Assembly: GCA_947457605.1 (NCBI GenBank)
Contig: CANGWP010000019.1
Span: 1-21,292, forward strand
Direction: 5' to 3'
DNA: 21,292 bases
Source: Bdellovibrionales bacterium
GTDB lineage: Bacteria > Bdellovibrionota > UBA1018 > CAIMNF01
In this document: positions 1 through 8,173 of the stretch, piece after piece
Layout: every line of letters starts with the position of its first letter
Position numbering within the stretch: position 1 is the stretch's first letter
Translations under genes and position numbers: made by a program
The notes under the pieces: model-generated
Databases searched by the model: none
Seen by the model: only the letters and a program-made list of their open reading frames with translations
What the model was told of the DNA's origin: nothing

Positions 1-15
1 GATTGAATAGGAAGT

Positions 16-35
16 GGCACGATTCGTGCCCTTTT
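16..35 (+). terminator. weak hairpin terminator of an upstream gene
   Basis: A six-base-pair stem (GGCACG at 16-21 with CGTGCC at 25-30) closes a three-base loop and is followed by CTTTT. The T run is short, so termination strength is doubtful. It would end a gene lying before the window. Stop codons in two frames just before it (4-6 and 8-10) are compatible with a gene ending there, but which frame was used cannot be told. Confidence 0.35.
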
Positions 36-182
36 CGCAAGCTTATGAATGATATCGGGATTTTCAAAATTGTAGTTTCTGACACGGGGGTTTGCCCGGG
101 GCGGCACCTTGCTTCCTGCCTGGGATCGGGGGAGGATTCCGACAGGGGGTTATGGGTACAGCCCCGGACATTCGGGGGAAAA

Positions 183-905
183 TCAGGATCGAAACATTTG
201 CGCCCAATTTTTTTGATTGGTGGATCGGGCTGTAGCGCACTGGGAGCTGGTCAGGTTTTCTGTGTGAGTGCCGATGTAGGGGTTCATGAGATTGGATGAG
301 CTTCGGTAGTGGTAAAGCCCCATGTAATGGCCAAGCTCATGTCCCACCGTGAGCGGATTGTCTGCAAACCCATCCTCGACCAGTGTTCCAAAGGGAGAGT
401 ACCCTGGCATCTGGGTGACCGCGATGGTGGATGACGTGAGCTTGCCGGTTGCAACGATGAGAAGGGTTTGGTTGTCGCTGAAGGCGGCCCTTACCTGACT
501 TGCCTGAGATCGCCAGTTTGGATCAAACTGAAGTCCGAGAGTGGTTGGATTCACTGACTCATATTGCTCCAGCTGAAAACCGATTTTGCACGGGCTCCAG
601 ACCTTGTTCAGCTCGGCAACCAGCGTCTCGGCCTCCAGTTTGCTCAAAACGCTTGGCTTGTCTGATGCCTCGTAAGAAACGATCTTCAATGCGAGGCACT
701 GAAACTCCGGATCACTGCTTTTGCAGCTTTTTGGGTCGGTTCCAGGCCCGGAAGGCTGCGAGACCACAGGGGCCTGGTCCGTGGCCCCGTTTGGTTCTCC
801 GATGGAAATTCCCTCACCAGGGGAGTTCCACTGACAGGACGATACGAGGAAGGCGCTCAGGACGAAATGAAAGAGTGCCGATGGTAGTGATGGTTTTTGG
901 TTCAT
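183..905 (-). CDS. secreted metzincin-like zinc metallopeptidase lipoprotein
   Basis: A 240-residue protein. Residues 1-24 form a lipoprotein signal ending in a lipobox (V-S-S-C, Cys24), so the mature protein is probably lipid-anchored. A Ser/Pro/Gly-rich linker follows to about residue 65. The peptidase signature is near the end: HELGHYMGLYH at 189-199 gives the three zinc histidines (189, 193, 199) and Glu190 as catalytic base. A methionine eight residues later, in SSNLMNPY (Met207), fits the metzincin Met-turn. The start has a good Shine-Dalgarno (AGGAAG about six bases upstream on the minus strand). Metzincins cleave proteins or peptides outside the cytoplasm; the substrate is unknown. 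The gene stands alone and is divergent from the next one. The function class is secure from the motif; the exact family is not. Confidence 0.9.
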   Translation of the reverse strand: MNQKPSLPSALFHFVLSAFLVSSCQWNSPGEGISIGEPNGATDQAPVVSQPSGPGTDPKSCKSSDPEFQCLALKIVSYEASDKPSVLSKLEAETLVAELNKVWSPCKIGFQLEQYESVNPTTLGLQFDPNWRSQASQVRAAFSDNQTLLIVATGKLTSSTIAVTQMPGYSPFGTLVEDGFADNPLTVGHELGHYMGLYHYRSSSNLMNPYIGTHTENLTSSQCATARSTNQKNWAQMFRS

Positions 906-1207
906 GATCTCTTCCTTTGAGTGGTTTTCCGAGAATCCGATTCCCGGGTCTTTTTTGAAACTAATGGGAAAAACTTACCCGTGCGAAATTTTATTTATGT
1001 AACGCAAATGTAAAAAATAACGCGGTTTTGCCTGCCGCCTTGGATCAAATTCGGGATTCCAAATGAACTCGCGTGGTTGAGACTTTGGGAAAGCACAGCA
1101 TTGATTCTTTCGGTTTCTTGATCTTTTTTTTGGCGAGGTTGATCAAAGTACCGGTTTTACGCGGGCATGTGACTTGCTTTCTGTTTTGTTGTCAATGGGG
1201 GGCGTGC
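906..1207. other. divergent intergenic region, no gene seen
   Basis: About 300 bases separate the metallopeptidase start (905, minus) from the preferred start of the next gene (1208, plus). The part from about 960 to 1020 is very AT-rich and probably holds the minus-strand promoter, but I could not assign clean -35 and -10 boxes. An open frame extends the downstream gene back to 1073; its extra N-terminus is irregular and I regard it as non-coding. I see no RNA gene or strong hairpin here. Confidence 0.5.
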
Positions 1208-1660
1208 ATGGAACTCACACAAGAAGTCGGGACTGGAATGCTGGATGAGAAATCACTTCGTTTGTTGATCTTGAATTCAATGGATCGAAACTGGGGTTCC
1301 GCAGACTCCCGCATCGGAATCGTGATCATTCAAAAAAGATCAGTGATTGAGGGTCTCGTGGGTCCCCTTGGAAATGCCAGGGCTCGAAATCTGATCTGGT
1401 TTTGGAAATCGGGTTCTGAATTTCAGAGTTTTCCTGTTGGCGCACTTGCGGATTGTCTGGTCCAAAAAGCGCAGGAGCGGGGGCTCTGGGCAGAGGCCGT
1501 GCGTATTTCCGAGGGCTTTTCGAGGCAATTGTTGTCGGGAGAGCGATCGTTTCGTGAGGGCTTTGTTCCGGGGGACGCCGTTCTGGTTGGATACCCTGCA
1601 GAGGGTTGTGCCAGATCGGCTCTCAAAAGAACTCCCGAAGTCTTGATGTGGATCAAGTGA
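1208..1660 (+). CDS. hypothetical protein, 150 residues
   Basis: I do not recognise this protein. The frame is open from 1073, but ATG 1208 is preferred because a run of six G (GGGGGG) lies just upstream as a ribosome-binding site and the predicted N-terminus MELTQEVG looks like a normal soluble start. The protein has no signal peptide and no membrane segment. It is mixed alpha/beta in composition, with a hydrophobic strand (RIGIVIIQ) near the start and a glycine/proline-rich stretch (FVPGDAVLVGYP) near the end. Codon choice looks coding. Shorter open frames exist on the opposite strand, but one runs into the tRNA gene, so the plus strand is more likely. The stop lies only five bases before the 3' end of the convergent tRNA-Val gene. 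Confidence 0.5.
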   Translation: MELTQEVGTGMLDEKSLRLLILNSMDRNWGSADSRIGIVIIQKRSVIEGLVGPLGNARARNLIWFWKSGSEFQSFPVGALADCLVQKAQERGLWAEAVRISEGFSRQLLSGERSFREGFVPGDAVLVGYPAEGCARSALKRTPEVLMWIK

Positions 1661-1665
1661 GAAAT

Positions 1666-1742
<77 letters not shown>

Positions 1743-1756
1743 ACAAAGGAGTGCGT

Positions 1757-1785
1757 AGGCTAACGATCCCGCGTAAATCGGTCAA
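1757..1785 (-). promoter_or_regulatory. sigma70-type promoter of tRNA-Val
   Basis: On the minus strand, TTGACC (1785-1780) is followed after exactly 17 bases by TAGCCT (1762-1757). Transcription would begin around 1750, a few bases before the mature tRNA 5' end at 1742. The spacing and position make this a confident stable-RNA promoter. Confidence 0.75.
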
Positions 1786-1850
1786 GTGTAATTTTGATTG
1801 CTGAGCCGCATCAATGGTGATAGTTAAATCGCCGAGGTGAGGTGCGAGTC

Positions 1851-2633
1851 ATGAGAAATTTTCCAAGAATTCTGGTGATGGTTGCGGTGGGAATGGTTGC
1901 ACATTTTTCAGATGTTTTAGCGCAAATAAGGGACGAGATCCACCTTAAGCCCAAGTCAATTCTATCAGGCGACCCTTTTTATCAGATTGATTCCATCACC
2001 GTTCGCACCAGAAAAATCAGGTCCGGCCGGCCGAGAAAAAAAACCTTGAGGGAATTGAATCAGCAATTTTCAGAGGAAGTTTCCACAGGACCATTTCGAT
2101 GGAATGAACAATCCCAGGATCCGATGAGCATTGCCGATATTGCGCTTAAGGTTTGGGACATTATCCAGGACAACAAAGCGGTTTTGAATGTGAGCACGGT
2201 CAATGTAAAGGCTCTTCCTTATCTCGCAAAGGACCACTGGGAGGCCCTTACGGGGTGGAAGCCTGAGCATGGCGTGGAGTATTCCCTCGAGATCAAGAAT
2301 CTCTACGGAATCACCGTTGTGGACCTTAACTATGAAGTCCGCCTGATTTACGGTGGAAGCGTGAAGGGCTCAGGGAAGTACATTGCCTCGGCACGGGTAG
2401 TGCCAAAATCAGTGAATGTGCTCTGGGGCTTTAATCTTGATGTTTCGGTTCGGGAAGTGGCCGTTCAGAATCTCAGAACCGAAGCAAACCCGTTTGCTTC
2501 GATTGTTCTTGAGGTGGGAATGAACTATGGAAGCATCATGAAACGGACTTCCGAAACCATGGCATACCGGTTGAATGCCGATGGCGAAATTCATGATCTC
2601 ACGACGGGCAATGTATTTTTCAAGCGGCACTAG
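1851..2633 (+). CDS. secreted protein of unknown function
   Basis: A 260-residue protein with a Sec signal peptide (Met, two Arg, a hydrophobic stretch, then a likely cut after V-L-A near residue 25). The frame also allows GTG 1842, but ATG 1851 is better placed behind the GAGGTGAGG ribosome-binding site. The first half is basic and rich in short polar segments, including a lysine/arginine cluster near residue 60. The second half is strand-rich with a repeated alternation of hydrophobic residues (for example YGITVVDLNYEVRLIY), which suggests a beta-sandwich or periplasmic beta domain. I recognise no family. Its 3' end faces the next gene across 12 bases, so it is probably transcribed alone. 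Confidence 0.8.
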   Translation: MRNFPRILVMVAVGMVAHFSDVLAQIRDEIHLKPKSILSGDPFYQIDSITVRTRKIRSGRPRKKTLRELNQQFSEEVSTGPFRWNEQSQDPMSIADIALKVWDIIQDNKAVLNVSTVNVKALPYLAKDHWEALTGWKPEHGVEYSLEIKNLYGITVVDLNYEVRLIYGGSVKGSGKYIASARVVPKSVNVLWGFNLDVSVREVAVQNLRTEANPFASIVLEVGMNYGSIMKRTSETMAYRLNADGEIHDLTTGNVFFKRH

Positions 2634-2645
2634 AAGTTTCGAACT

Positions 2646-3464
2646 TTAAAGGCTGCGTTTAAAAAGAATAAAAATGGCCCCGATAAGAATGAACAAAGCA
2701 TATTGAACGCTCGTGCGATTGAGGTATGAGTTCATGCTTTGCTTGAAGGTGGTTTTTAGGGGGCGATAAGACGATTCCCCTTCCTGCCAGATTCTCGCCA
2801 GTTCCCCGGCAGCGGTTTCAGTTTCAGGGGCGGCTTCCTTTACGGGAATGAGGGATTCGACTTTAAAAATCATTTTCCGGCTTATCTGAAGGCTTTTTCT
2901 GCAGGAACCGCACGCCATCAGGTGACCTTGCAAGAACAGGCGCTCCCGTTTTCCACACTCGTCATCCAAAAGCCGTTGCGTCCATGGCTCAGAGATGTCG
3001 TATTCAGGGCAGGCAGGCCCAAGTGAGGTAGGTCCTTTGGGGTATTCCAGATCCGCGCCATGGCTGGCTTCCTGAAAACAAAGCTTCATGCGCGTTGCCC
3101 AAGCCCAAGGAGCGATCAAGCGGACTTCTACACCCAAAACCCTTGAAATTCTCGCATAACTCCATCGTTCCAGATGCAGGGCAGTGAGAAGAAAGCGTTC
3201 GATCGGAGCAAGGCGAAAGAAGGGATGCTGCAACGAAAGAAGTCGCGGGGGATTTTTCTCGGCGCGCTCCACCAGAGCCTTTGTAGTGCGTTCAAGGGTC
3301 TCCTCATCGTCAAGCTTGAGCAATCCCACACTGGTGAGGGTGTCGGAGCACATGAGAAGTGATTTTTCATATTCACCCCAAAGAGAACGGCTGATGCGGC
3401 TGATGCTCCTGATCGAATCGATGTCCAAATCCGTGGACTCCTTCTTCAAGTAATTAAAGCACAT
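2646..3464 (-). CDS. tail-anchored sigma region-4-like HTH / anti-sigma zinc-finger fusion
   Basis: A 272-residue protein with three recognisable parts. Residues 83-128 (FRLAPIERFLLTALHLERWS...RISRVLGV) resemble sigma70 region 4: a P-x-E-R-x-x-L-x-L first helix, then a helix-turn-helix. Residues 150-192 resemble the zinc-binding anti-sigma (zf-HC2) fold, with HLMACGSC giving His181, Cys185 and Cys188, and Cys152 as a possible fourth ligand. Residues 253-267 are a hydrophobic segment followed by a short basic end, so the protein is probably anchored in the inner membrane by its C-terminus with both domains in the cytoplasm. I see no sigma region 2, so it is unlikely to be a working sigma factor itself. 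It is divergent from the cytochrome gene 36 bases away. No clear Shine-Dalgarno precedes the ATG. The domain calls come from motifs only. Confidence 0.8.
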   Translation of the reverse strand: MCFNYLKKESTDLDIDSIRSISRISRSLWGEYEKSLLMCSDTLTSVGLLKLDDEETLERTTKALVERAEKNPPRLLSLQHPFFRLAPIERFLLTALHLERWSYARISRVLGVEVRLIAPWAWATRMKLCFQEASHGADLEYPKGPTSLGPACPEYDISEPWTQRLLDDECGKRERLFLQGHLMACGSCRKSLQISRKMIFKVESLIPVKEAAPETETAAGELARIWQEGESSYRPLKTTFKQSMNSYLNRTSVQYALFILIGAIFILFKRSL

Positions 3465-3465
3465 C

Positions 3466-3494
3466 TTGACAGTAAGTCATTAGATTGTTGTCAT
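3466..3494 (+). promoter_or_regulatory. sigma70-type promoter of the cytochrome c-gltX operon
   Basis: A perfect -35 box TTGACA (3466-3471) is followed after 17 bases by TGTCAT (3489-3494, four of six consensus bases). The expected transcription start, six to eight bases downstream, falls at about 3501, which is the A of the start codon. Since no Shine-Dalgarno is present, the mRNA is probably leaderless. Confidence 0.6.
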
Positions 3495-3500
3495 AGTGCC

Positions 3501-4181
3501 ATGCTCTTGCTCCTTTTTTCGCTTCTGTGGTCTCCAGAAGCCGGCGCCACAGTCGTGGAAGTCAGTGTCTTGACGGCATCCGGGCCGAGAGTCCTTCGGA
3601 CATGGGATGCTCCTGTTTTGAAGGAGCTCTCAAAAAAGGGCACGATCTCTGCTCAGGATTTGATCTTTGAGAAGTCCACCGAGAATCTCGATTTGAATGA
3701 CAAGGCTGACGTTGACCTTGTCACCCTCGCGGGAACAGGGGGGAGAATCTCCAGGGTTCCGAGGTTCATGATCTGGAGGGGCAGTCTCAAGTTCAAACTT
3801 GAAAGGGATGGTGGTTTGTCTTCGGTGACCTCCTCGGCCCCTGGAATGGTACCTGCTGATTTTTTCAAAGTTCAAGGCATTCACAAAATTGAATTGTCGA
3901 GGGCGTCGGTCCTTTATCCCGGAACGCGTCTTGTGGTTCGCACCAATCCCGCTGCCAGTCGTGGGGAGAAGATGTTCACCCAGGCTTGCATGGCTTGTCA
4001 TAGCCTGAATCCAGCTCCAAAAATCGAGGCAACGCTTTTAAATGAAATGTATTTGAAGGATTTCGCGAAAAAGCACAGGCCCACTGGAGGGTACCTGCTG
4101 GATTCTCGGGCACTTCGGGGTCTTCTTGCGTATCGCGAGGCTTTGGCTTCCGAGAAAATTGGTGTAAAGTCCTCAAGATGA
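3501..4181 (+). CDS. periplasmic c-type cytochrome domain protein
   Basis: A 226-residue exported protein. Residues 1-17 form a short hydrophobic signal that has no positive charge before it; no alternative start codon lies upstream in frame near the promoter, so ATG 3501 stands. Residues 18-150 are an unrecognised strand-rich domain. Residues 150-215 are a small cytochrome c-like domain with one haem-binding motif C-M-A-C-H (Cys163, Cys166, His167) in the usual context G-E-K-M-F-x-x-x-C. The second axial ligand is unclear; Met183 is a candidate. The likely role is electron transfer or a haem-dependent redox or sensory function in the periplasm. The stop codon overlaps the gltX start in ATGA, so the two genes are translationally coupled, which is an unusual pairing. 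Confidence 0.85.
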   Translation: MLLLLFSLLWSPEAGATVVEVSVLTASGPRVLRTWDAPVLKELSKKGTISAQDLIFEKSTENLDLNDKADVDLVTLAGTGGRISRVPRFMIWRGSLKFKLERDGGLSSVTSSAPGMVPADFFKVQGIHKIELSRASVLYPGTRLVVRTNPAASRGEKMFTQACMACHSLNPAPKIEATLLNEMYLKDFAKKHRPTGGYLLDSRALRGLLAYREALASEKIGVKSSR

Positions 4182-5638
4182 ATTCCCTTCCTGTTCGTGT
4201 CCGTTTCGCTCCGTCTCCTACCGGTTTTTTGCACATCGGAGGTGTACGAACTGCACTCTTCAATTTTCTGTATGCCCGCCAGCATCAGGGTAAGTTCCTG
4301 ATTCGAATCGAAGATACCGATACGGAGCGGTCTGAGCAGCGGTTTACCCACGACATCATGAGTTCGCTTCAGTGGCTTGGAATGGGGGCGGATGAACCCA
4401 TTCTTTACCAGTCCAAACGTCTGCCTGTTTATCAGGGCATCGCGGAGGACCTTGTTTCCAAAGGACTTGCGTACCGCTGCACCTGCACGGAAGCCGAGGT
4501 AGAGGCCGCACGGGAACAGTTGATCAAGGATGGCAAGAAGCCGATGTACGCCAGAACTTGCCGTGAAAAAAATCATGCTGCGGGAGATCGGCCTTATGCG
4601 ATCCGGGCAAAGTTTCCGCTTTCCGGAGCCACCTCTTTCACTGATCTGATTCGGGGTGAGATTTCTTTTCCGAACGAGGATCTGGACGATTTCGTGATGA
4701 TTCGTTCCAATGGGGTTCCTACCTACAATTTTGTCGTAGTTGTGGATGACGTTGAGATGAAGATCTCGCACGTGATCCGGGGGGATGATCACATCAACAA
4801 CACCCCAAAACAGATTTTTCTTTACGATGCCCTCCGGGCACCGAAGCCGCTTTTCGCCCATCTGCCCATGATCCTCGGGCAGGACAAGAAAAAACTCTCG
4901 AAAAGAAACGGGGAAACCTCGACAAATGCTTATCGCGAGCAGGGGTATTTGCCGGAAGCCCTCTTGAACTTCCTGGTTCGTTTGGGCTGGAGCCATGGGG
5001 ATCAGGAGCTCTTCACCATGGAAGAGATGATCAAGCTTTTCAATCTAGAGAGCGTTCAGGTGAGTGGAGCTGTATTCAACACCGAGAAACTTCTCTGGAT
5101 TGCGGGCGAACACATGAAGAAAGCCGATCCGGGCCGATTGATCCGGATTTTGAAGCAGGATTTCTCAAAAGCTTTTTCCGAGGTTTCTTTGTCTTCTCTG
5201 GATTCGGGATATGCGCTCTCGTTGATTCCTCACCTTCAGCCAAAGGTGAAGCTGCTCTCCGAGCTTGCGGGGCAGCTGGATCCTCTTTTGGATACGGGAG
5301 TCCGAGAGGTTGATTCCTCGGCACTAAAGTGGAACAAGGATGAAGCTCAGAAGGCCAGGATCAAAGAAGCGATTGCAGGTCTAAGAACGGAATTCCAAAG
5401 CCGGATTTCGGGAGGGGCATTTGAAAATCTTCGTGCCGCAGGTGTGGATCATGCTGGCATTGATTCCATTCTCAGGGCAAAGTGCGACAGGTTTGGTTTG
5501 AAGCTTGGAGATCTGACCCAGCCGCTTCGCCTGTTTGTCACGGGCCACCCATCGGCTTCCATTGGGCTCTTTGACCTTTTGCCCTTGATGCCCTGGAATT
5601 CCGTATCCGCGCGAATGGATGCGTGTTTGAAATCGTAG
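4178..5638 (+). CDS. gltX: glutamate--tRNA ligase
   Basis: A 486-residue class I aminoacyl-tRNA synthetase, normal length for GluRS. It charges tRNA-Glu with glutamate in the cytoplasm. The N-terminus carries the HIGH-type signature PSPTGFLHIGG (12-22), followed by the family segment LIRIEDTD (41-48). The KMSKS-type loop appears as KKLSKRNG (238-245). A zinc-site-like segment has Cys101, Cys103 and Cys128, but the usual final histidine two residues after the last Cys is absent. The helical anticodon-binding region fills the C-terminal 170 residues. Whether it is discriminating, or also charges tRNA-Gln, cannot be told here. The ATG overlaps the upstream stop by four bases and lacks a good ribosome-binding site, so translation probably depends on coupling to the cytochrome gene. 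Confidence 0.97.
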   Translation: MNSLPVRVRFAPSPTGFLHIGGVRTALFNFLYARQHQGKFLIRIEDTDTERSEQRFTHDIMSSLQWLGMGADEPILYQSKRLPVYQGIAEDLVSKGLAYRCTCTEAEVEAAREQLIKDGKKPMYARTCREKNHAAGDRPYAIRAKFPLSGATSFTDLIRGEISFPNEDLDDFVMIRSNGVPTYNFVVVVDDVEMKISHVIRGDDHINNTPKQIFLYDALRAPKPLFAHLPMILGQDKKKLSKRNGETSTNAYREQGYLPEALLNFLVRLGWSHGDQELFTMEEMIKLFNLESVQVSGAVFNTEKLLWIAGEHMKKADPGRLIRILKQDFSKAFSEVSLSSLDSGYALSLIPHLQPKVKLLSELAGQLDPLLDTGVREVDSSALKWNKDEAQKARIKEAIAGLRTEFQSRISGGAFENLRAAGVDHAGIDSILRAKCDRFGLKLGDLTQPLRLFVTGHPSASIGLFDLLPLMPWNSVSARMDACLKS

Positions 5639-5654
5639 GGCTAGTAGCGCATCT

Positions 5655-7400
5655 TTAGAAAATGATCTCGGTGGATGCGTACACCATTCTTCCGGGAAGC
5701 GGGTACCCGCGGATCATCTCGATTCTTGAATCCAGCAGATTGTCCACGCCGACATGGATTTGGATTTCGTTCGTAGCGCTAAAGCTGATCTTTTCACCTA
5801 ACAGGAGGAATGCGGGGAGCGAGGCTCCATTGAACTCGGTCGAACGCCCCATCCACTTGGCCTGGGTTTCGAAGGTCAAACGGTCTTGAGGAAGAAGCAG
5901 GATCGACCCTCCAGCGCTTACCACGGGGAGCCTCGGATAGGGATTTCCCGTCTTTGCGAGTCGCGAGTAACTCGCCAGAACCTGCGCCTTCACCTGGAGT
6001 TCAGGCAGCAGCTTCGCCTTGGCAGACTCCGAAAGACTGAGAAACTGCGCAGTGCCAGCGTTATCAACGCTGGAAAAATCATCCTTCAGCAAAATGACAT
6101 TGTTTCTGAGTTCTGCCTTGATTTGGCTTTTGGATTCAATCCAGGATGATTTGTCTTCGAACCCCGCGATGAACGCGTAGACTCTCTCCGGTTTCACGTT
6201 GGGATTCCCGAAGTAGCCATCCGCAGGGGATACGTACAGGCGATCCTGGATGCTTGGCAATTTTGCCAGCGCTTGCGCTTCAAGGAAAAAGCTCTGTCCC
6301 GGGTGCGCTGGAATCTCACTCGAAACCCTTGCTCCGGGATGAAGCCCGTACCCGCTCAGGTACTCAGCGCTTCCCGTTGCCTTGAGTCTGATGTTTGCGG
6401 GGAGGTTGAAGCCCTGGGTTACGCCAAAGTGTGCGGGCCATTCGGAATAGGTTCCGGCCGAATTGTTCGTAAAATTAACGTTTCTCGCCGAGACTGAGAA
6501 TGAAGTATCTCCGGTCACAAGGACATTTTCGATTCCGAGGCTTCTGGTTTGATCGAGCGTATTGAAAACAGGATTGGTGAATTCAAGTCGCTGAATGTCT
6601 CCGAAGATCGTGGTTTGAAGCCTGATTCCATTTGAATTTCCATATTGACCCATCAATGAGGGAATGACTCTTGTGGTTTTCTTGGAGCCCATGGGCCTCG
6701 GGAAAAGAGTGGAGCCGGGATCATCCCCTTTTTGATCACTGCCAATTACGTTTGCGGAAAGGGAGAGGACCGGGGTTTTCAGAAAACGATAACTCAAGGA
6801 TCCGCTTGGGCCGGTTTGCCGTCCAAAAGTGCTTCCGGCAAGAATCGAGATCTCAGATTTCCGGGTTCCGATGGAAACGGTTTGAAGATCCCGATCCCAA
6901 CTCGCAGTCAGTCGGGAAGGTGTCGTGGATGGGATCTCCGATCTTAGCGCAGACCAGCTCCAGGGTGTCAGATCAAGGTTTCCAGACGCGGATTGCTGGA
7001 TAAATGCCGCAGATGTCGTTGTGGGTGCGATTCTTACATCACTCCAGAGAAACGCAGGAAAGGCGGAAAGATCCGCTCCACCCCCGATGGCCTGATTCAA
7101 TGGAACTCCGAGGGTTGTCACTTGCGTGTCGTCTATGCTTCGGCCTCCAAGACTCACCCCGTTTGCGCCTGAGGGAAAACCGAAGTTCTGCAAAGGGAAC
7201 TGGGTGTCCCACTTGAGTCCATCGAGCAAAGTACTCCGGGATGCATCGATCGGAATGGAGGTGGTGGGGACGAGGGATTCCTCTCGCAAGGTTTCAAAAC
7301 TTGGCTTTGCTGTGACGCTGAGGGCGGGAAGGGTGAAGCTCGACTCGGCCGCAAAAGCGGCTGCCGGGACCAGAAGCAGGATCAAGGCAAAATGGTTCAT
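5655..7400 (-). CDS. TonB-dependent outer-membrane receptor
   Basis: A 581-residue protein, near the size of BtuB and at the small end of the family. Residues 1-18 are a Sec signal peptide. A TonB-box-like segment (LPALSVTA) follows at about 24-31. The plug domain (to about residue 150) shows the typical run of L-G-G-R-S-I-D-D, then G-V-P-L-N, a glycine patch and a segment ending in S-G-N-L-D-L. The rest alternates polar and hydrophobic residues as a 22-strand barrel would, and the last strand ends in phenylalanine (STEIIF) as required for assembly by the BAM complex. Such receptors import scarce ligands using TonB energy. The ligand is not readable, but the receptor overlaps the SDR gene (TGATG) and sits opposite an ABC importer operon, so it may feed that importer. 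Confidence 0.9.
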   Translation of the reverse strand: MNHFALILLLVPAAAFAAESSFTLPALSVTAKPSFETLREESLVPTTSIPIDASRSTLLDGLKWDTQFPLQNFGFPSGANGVSLGGRSIDDTQVTTLGVPLNQAIGGGADLSAFPAFLWSDVRIAPTTTSAAFIQQSASGNLDLTPWSWSALRSEIPSTTPSRLTASWDRDLQTVSIGTRKSEISILAGSTFGRQTGPSGSLSYRFLKTPVLSLSANVIGSDQKGDDPGSTLFPRPMGSKKTTRVIPSLMGQYGNSNGIRLQTTIFGDIQRLEFTNPVFNTLDQTRSLGIENVLVTGDTSFSVSARNVNFTNNSAGTYSEWPAHFGVTQGFNLPANIRLKATGSAEYLSGYGLHPGARVSSEIPAHPGQSFFLEAQALAKLPSIQDRLYVSPADGYFGNPNVKPERVYAFIAGFEDKSSWIESKSQIKAELRNNVILLKDDFSSVDNAGTAQFLSLSESAKAKLLPELQVKAQVLASYSRLAKTGNPYPRLPVVSAGGSILLLPQDRLTFETQAKWMGRSTEFNGASLPAFLLLGEKISFSATNEIQIHVGVDNLLDSRIEMIRGYPLPGRMVYASTEIIF

Positions 7401-8149
7401 CAGATGTCTCCGTGAAGCGGGCGAATGGTGAGAATCTCTATGCTTGCTCGTTCGGAGGCAAACAAGGCCTCGACCATGGGAATTGCGACATCCTCGGGTT
7501 TCATCATTTTTGCTTCCTGCGCGGGCTCAACCTCGCCCCACATCGGAGTGAGGGTCGCACCCGCACGAACATCAAGAATCCTGATTCCATCCTGATATCC
7601 ATATCCCCGCATCACATCCAGAAGCCCTCTCTGGGCGTATTTTGACATGCAATACACCGCGCTATGGGGGAAGGGCCGTTCGGCCGCAACCGAGGTTACC
7701 ACCTGAATTTGTCCTCGAAGCCCCTTTCCTTCCGGGGACGATTTCATGATTTCGTAGGCTTTTTGAAGCAGGAGGAAGGTAGCCTCAACGTTGGTTGCCA
7801 TCGTGTATCTCAGGTCATCCTCGGTGAGACTTAGAAAATCCCCAAATCTTCCGACTCCGGCGCAGTGAATGAGTGCGTGGATCTTCTTGAAACGCGACAA
7901 GGCTTTTTCGAGTACCAGGGTTGGATTTTTTGCAAGATCGGCATCCACGATTTCAGTTTCAATTTCCCGTCTTTCCGCATGATCCTTAAGCTGAGTCAGA
8001 TCGGAGAGGGTTCGGGAAGTCAGGCAAAGTTTCAAATTTCTGGTCTTCAGGTCGGGATGGGAAATCAGGGTCTCAACAAATGCCCTTCCAATGCCTTTTC
8101 CGGCTCCGGTGACAACAATGACCTGTTCCTTCATGGGGTGTGAATTCAT
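7400..8149 (-). CDS. SDR-family oxidoreductase, sepiapterin-reductase-like layout
   Basis: A 249-residue short-chain dehydrogenase. The nucleotide site is TGAGKGIG (14-21), the strand after it ends in TSR (typical of NADP-preferring members), the NAG-type motif is HCAG (95-98), and the catalytic residues are Ser153, Tyr166 and Lys170. An extra segment after the glycine-rich helix (SHPDLKTRNLKL) is placed like the insertion found in sepiapterin reductases, which reduce 6-pyruvoyl-tetrahydropterin. The presence of two PTPS-like genes on the other side of the promoter makes a pteridine substrate plausible, but this remains inference; a generic carbonyl reductase is the alternative. The start was set at 8149 by AGAGGA at 8159-8154; the longer open frame runs across the divergent gene. 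The stop overlaps the receptor start. Confidence 0.9.
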   Translation of the reverse strand: MNSHPMKEQVIVVTGAGKGIGRAFVETLISHPDLKTRNLKLCLTSRTLSDLTQLKDHAERREIETEIVDADLAKNPTLVLEKALSRFKKIHALIHCAGVGRFGDFLSLTEDDLRYTMATNVEATFLLLQKAYEIMKSSPEGKGLRGQIQVVTSVAAERPFPHSAVYCMSKYAQRGLLDVMRGYGYQDGIRILDVRAGATLTPMWGEVEPAQEAKMMKPEDVAIPMVEALFASERASIEILTIRPLHGDI

Positions 8150-8173
8150 AGCATCCTCTGGTATGGTTGCATC

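Noticed and set aside
162..177. Hairpin CCCCG/CGGGG after the metallopeptidase gene
   Set aside because: Read on the minus strand the T run precedes the stem instead of following it, so it does not fit a terminator for that gene.
3..299. Open frame of 98 codons on the plus strand at the window start
   Set aside because: It begins with TTG inside a hairpin region, overlaps the well-supported metallopeptidase on the other strand and has no recognisable protein features.
8150..8173. Possible riboswitch or full promoter between the divergent SDR and PTPS genes
   Set aside because: Only 24 bases are available. A weak -10-like TAGCAT (8149-8154) exists, but without a matching -35 it is not reported as a promoter.
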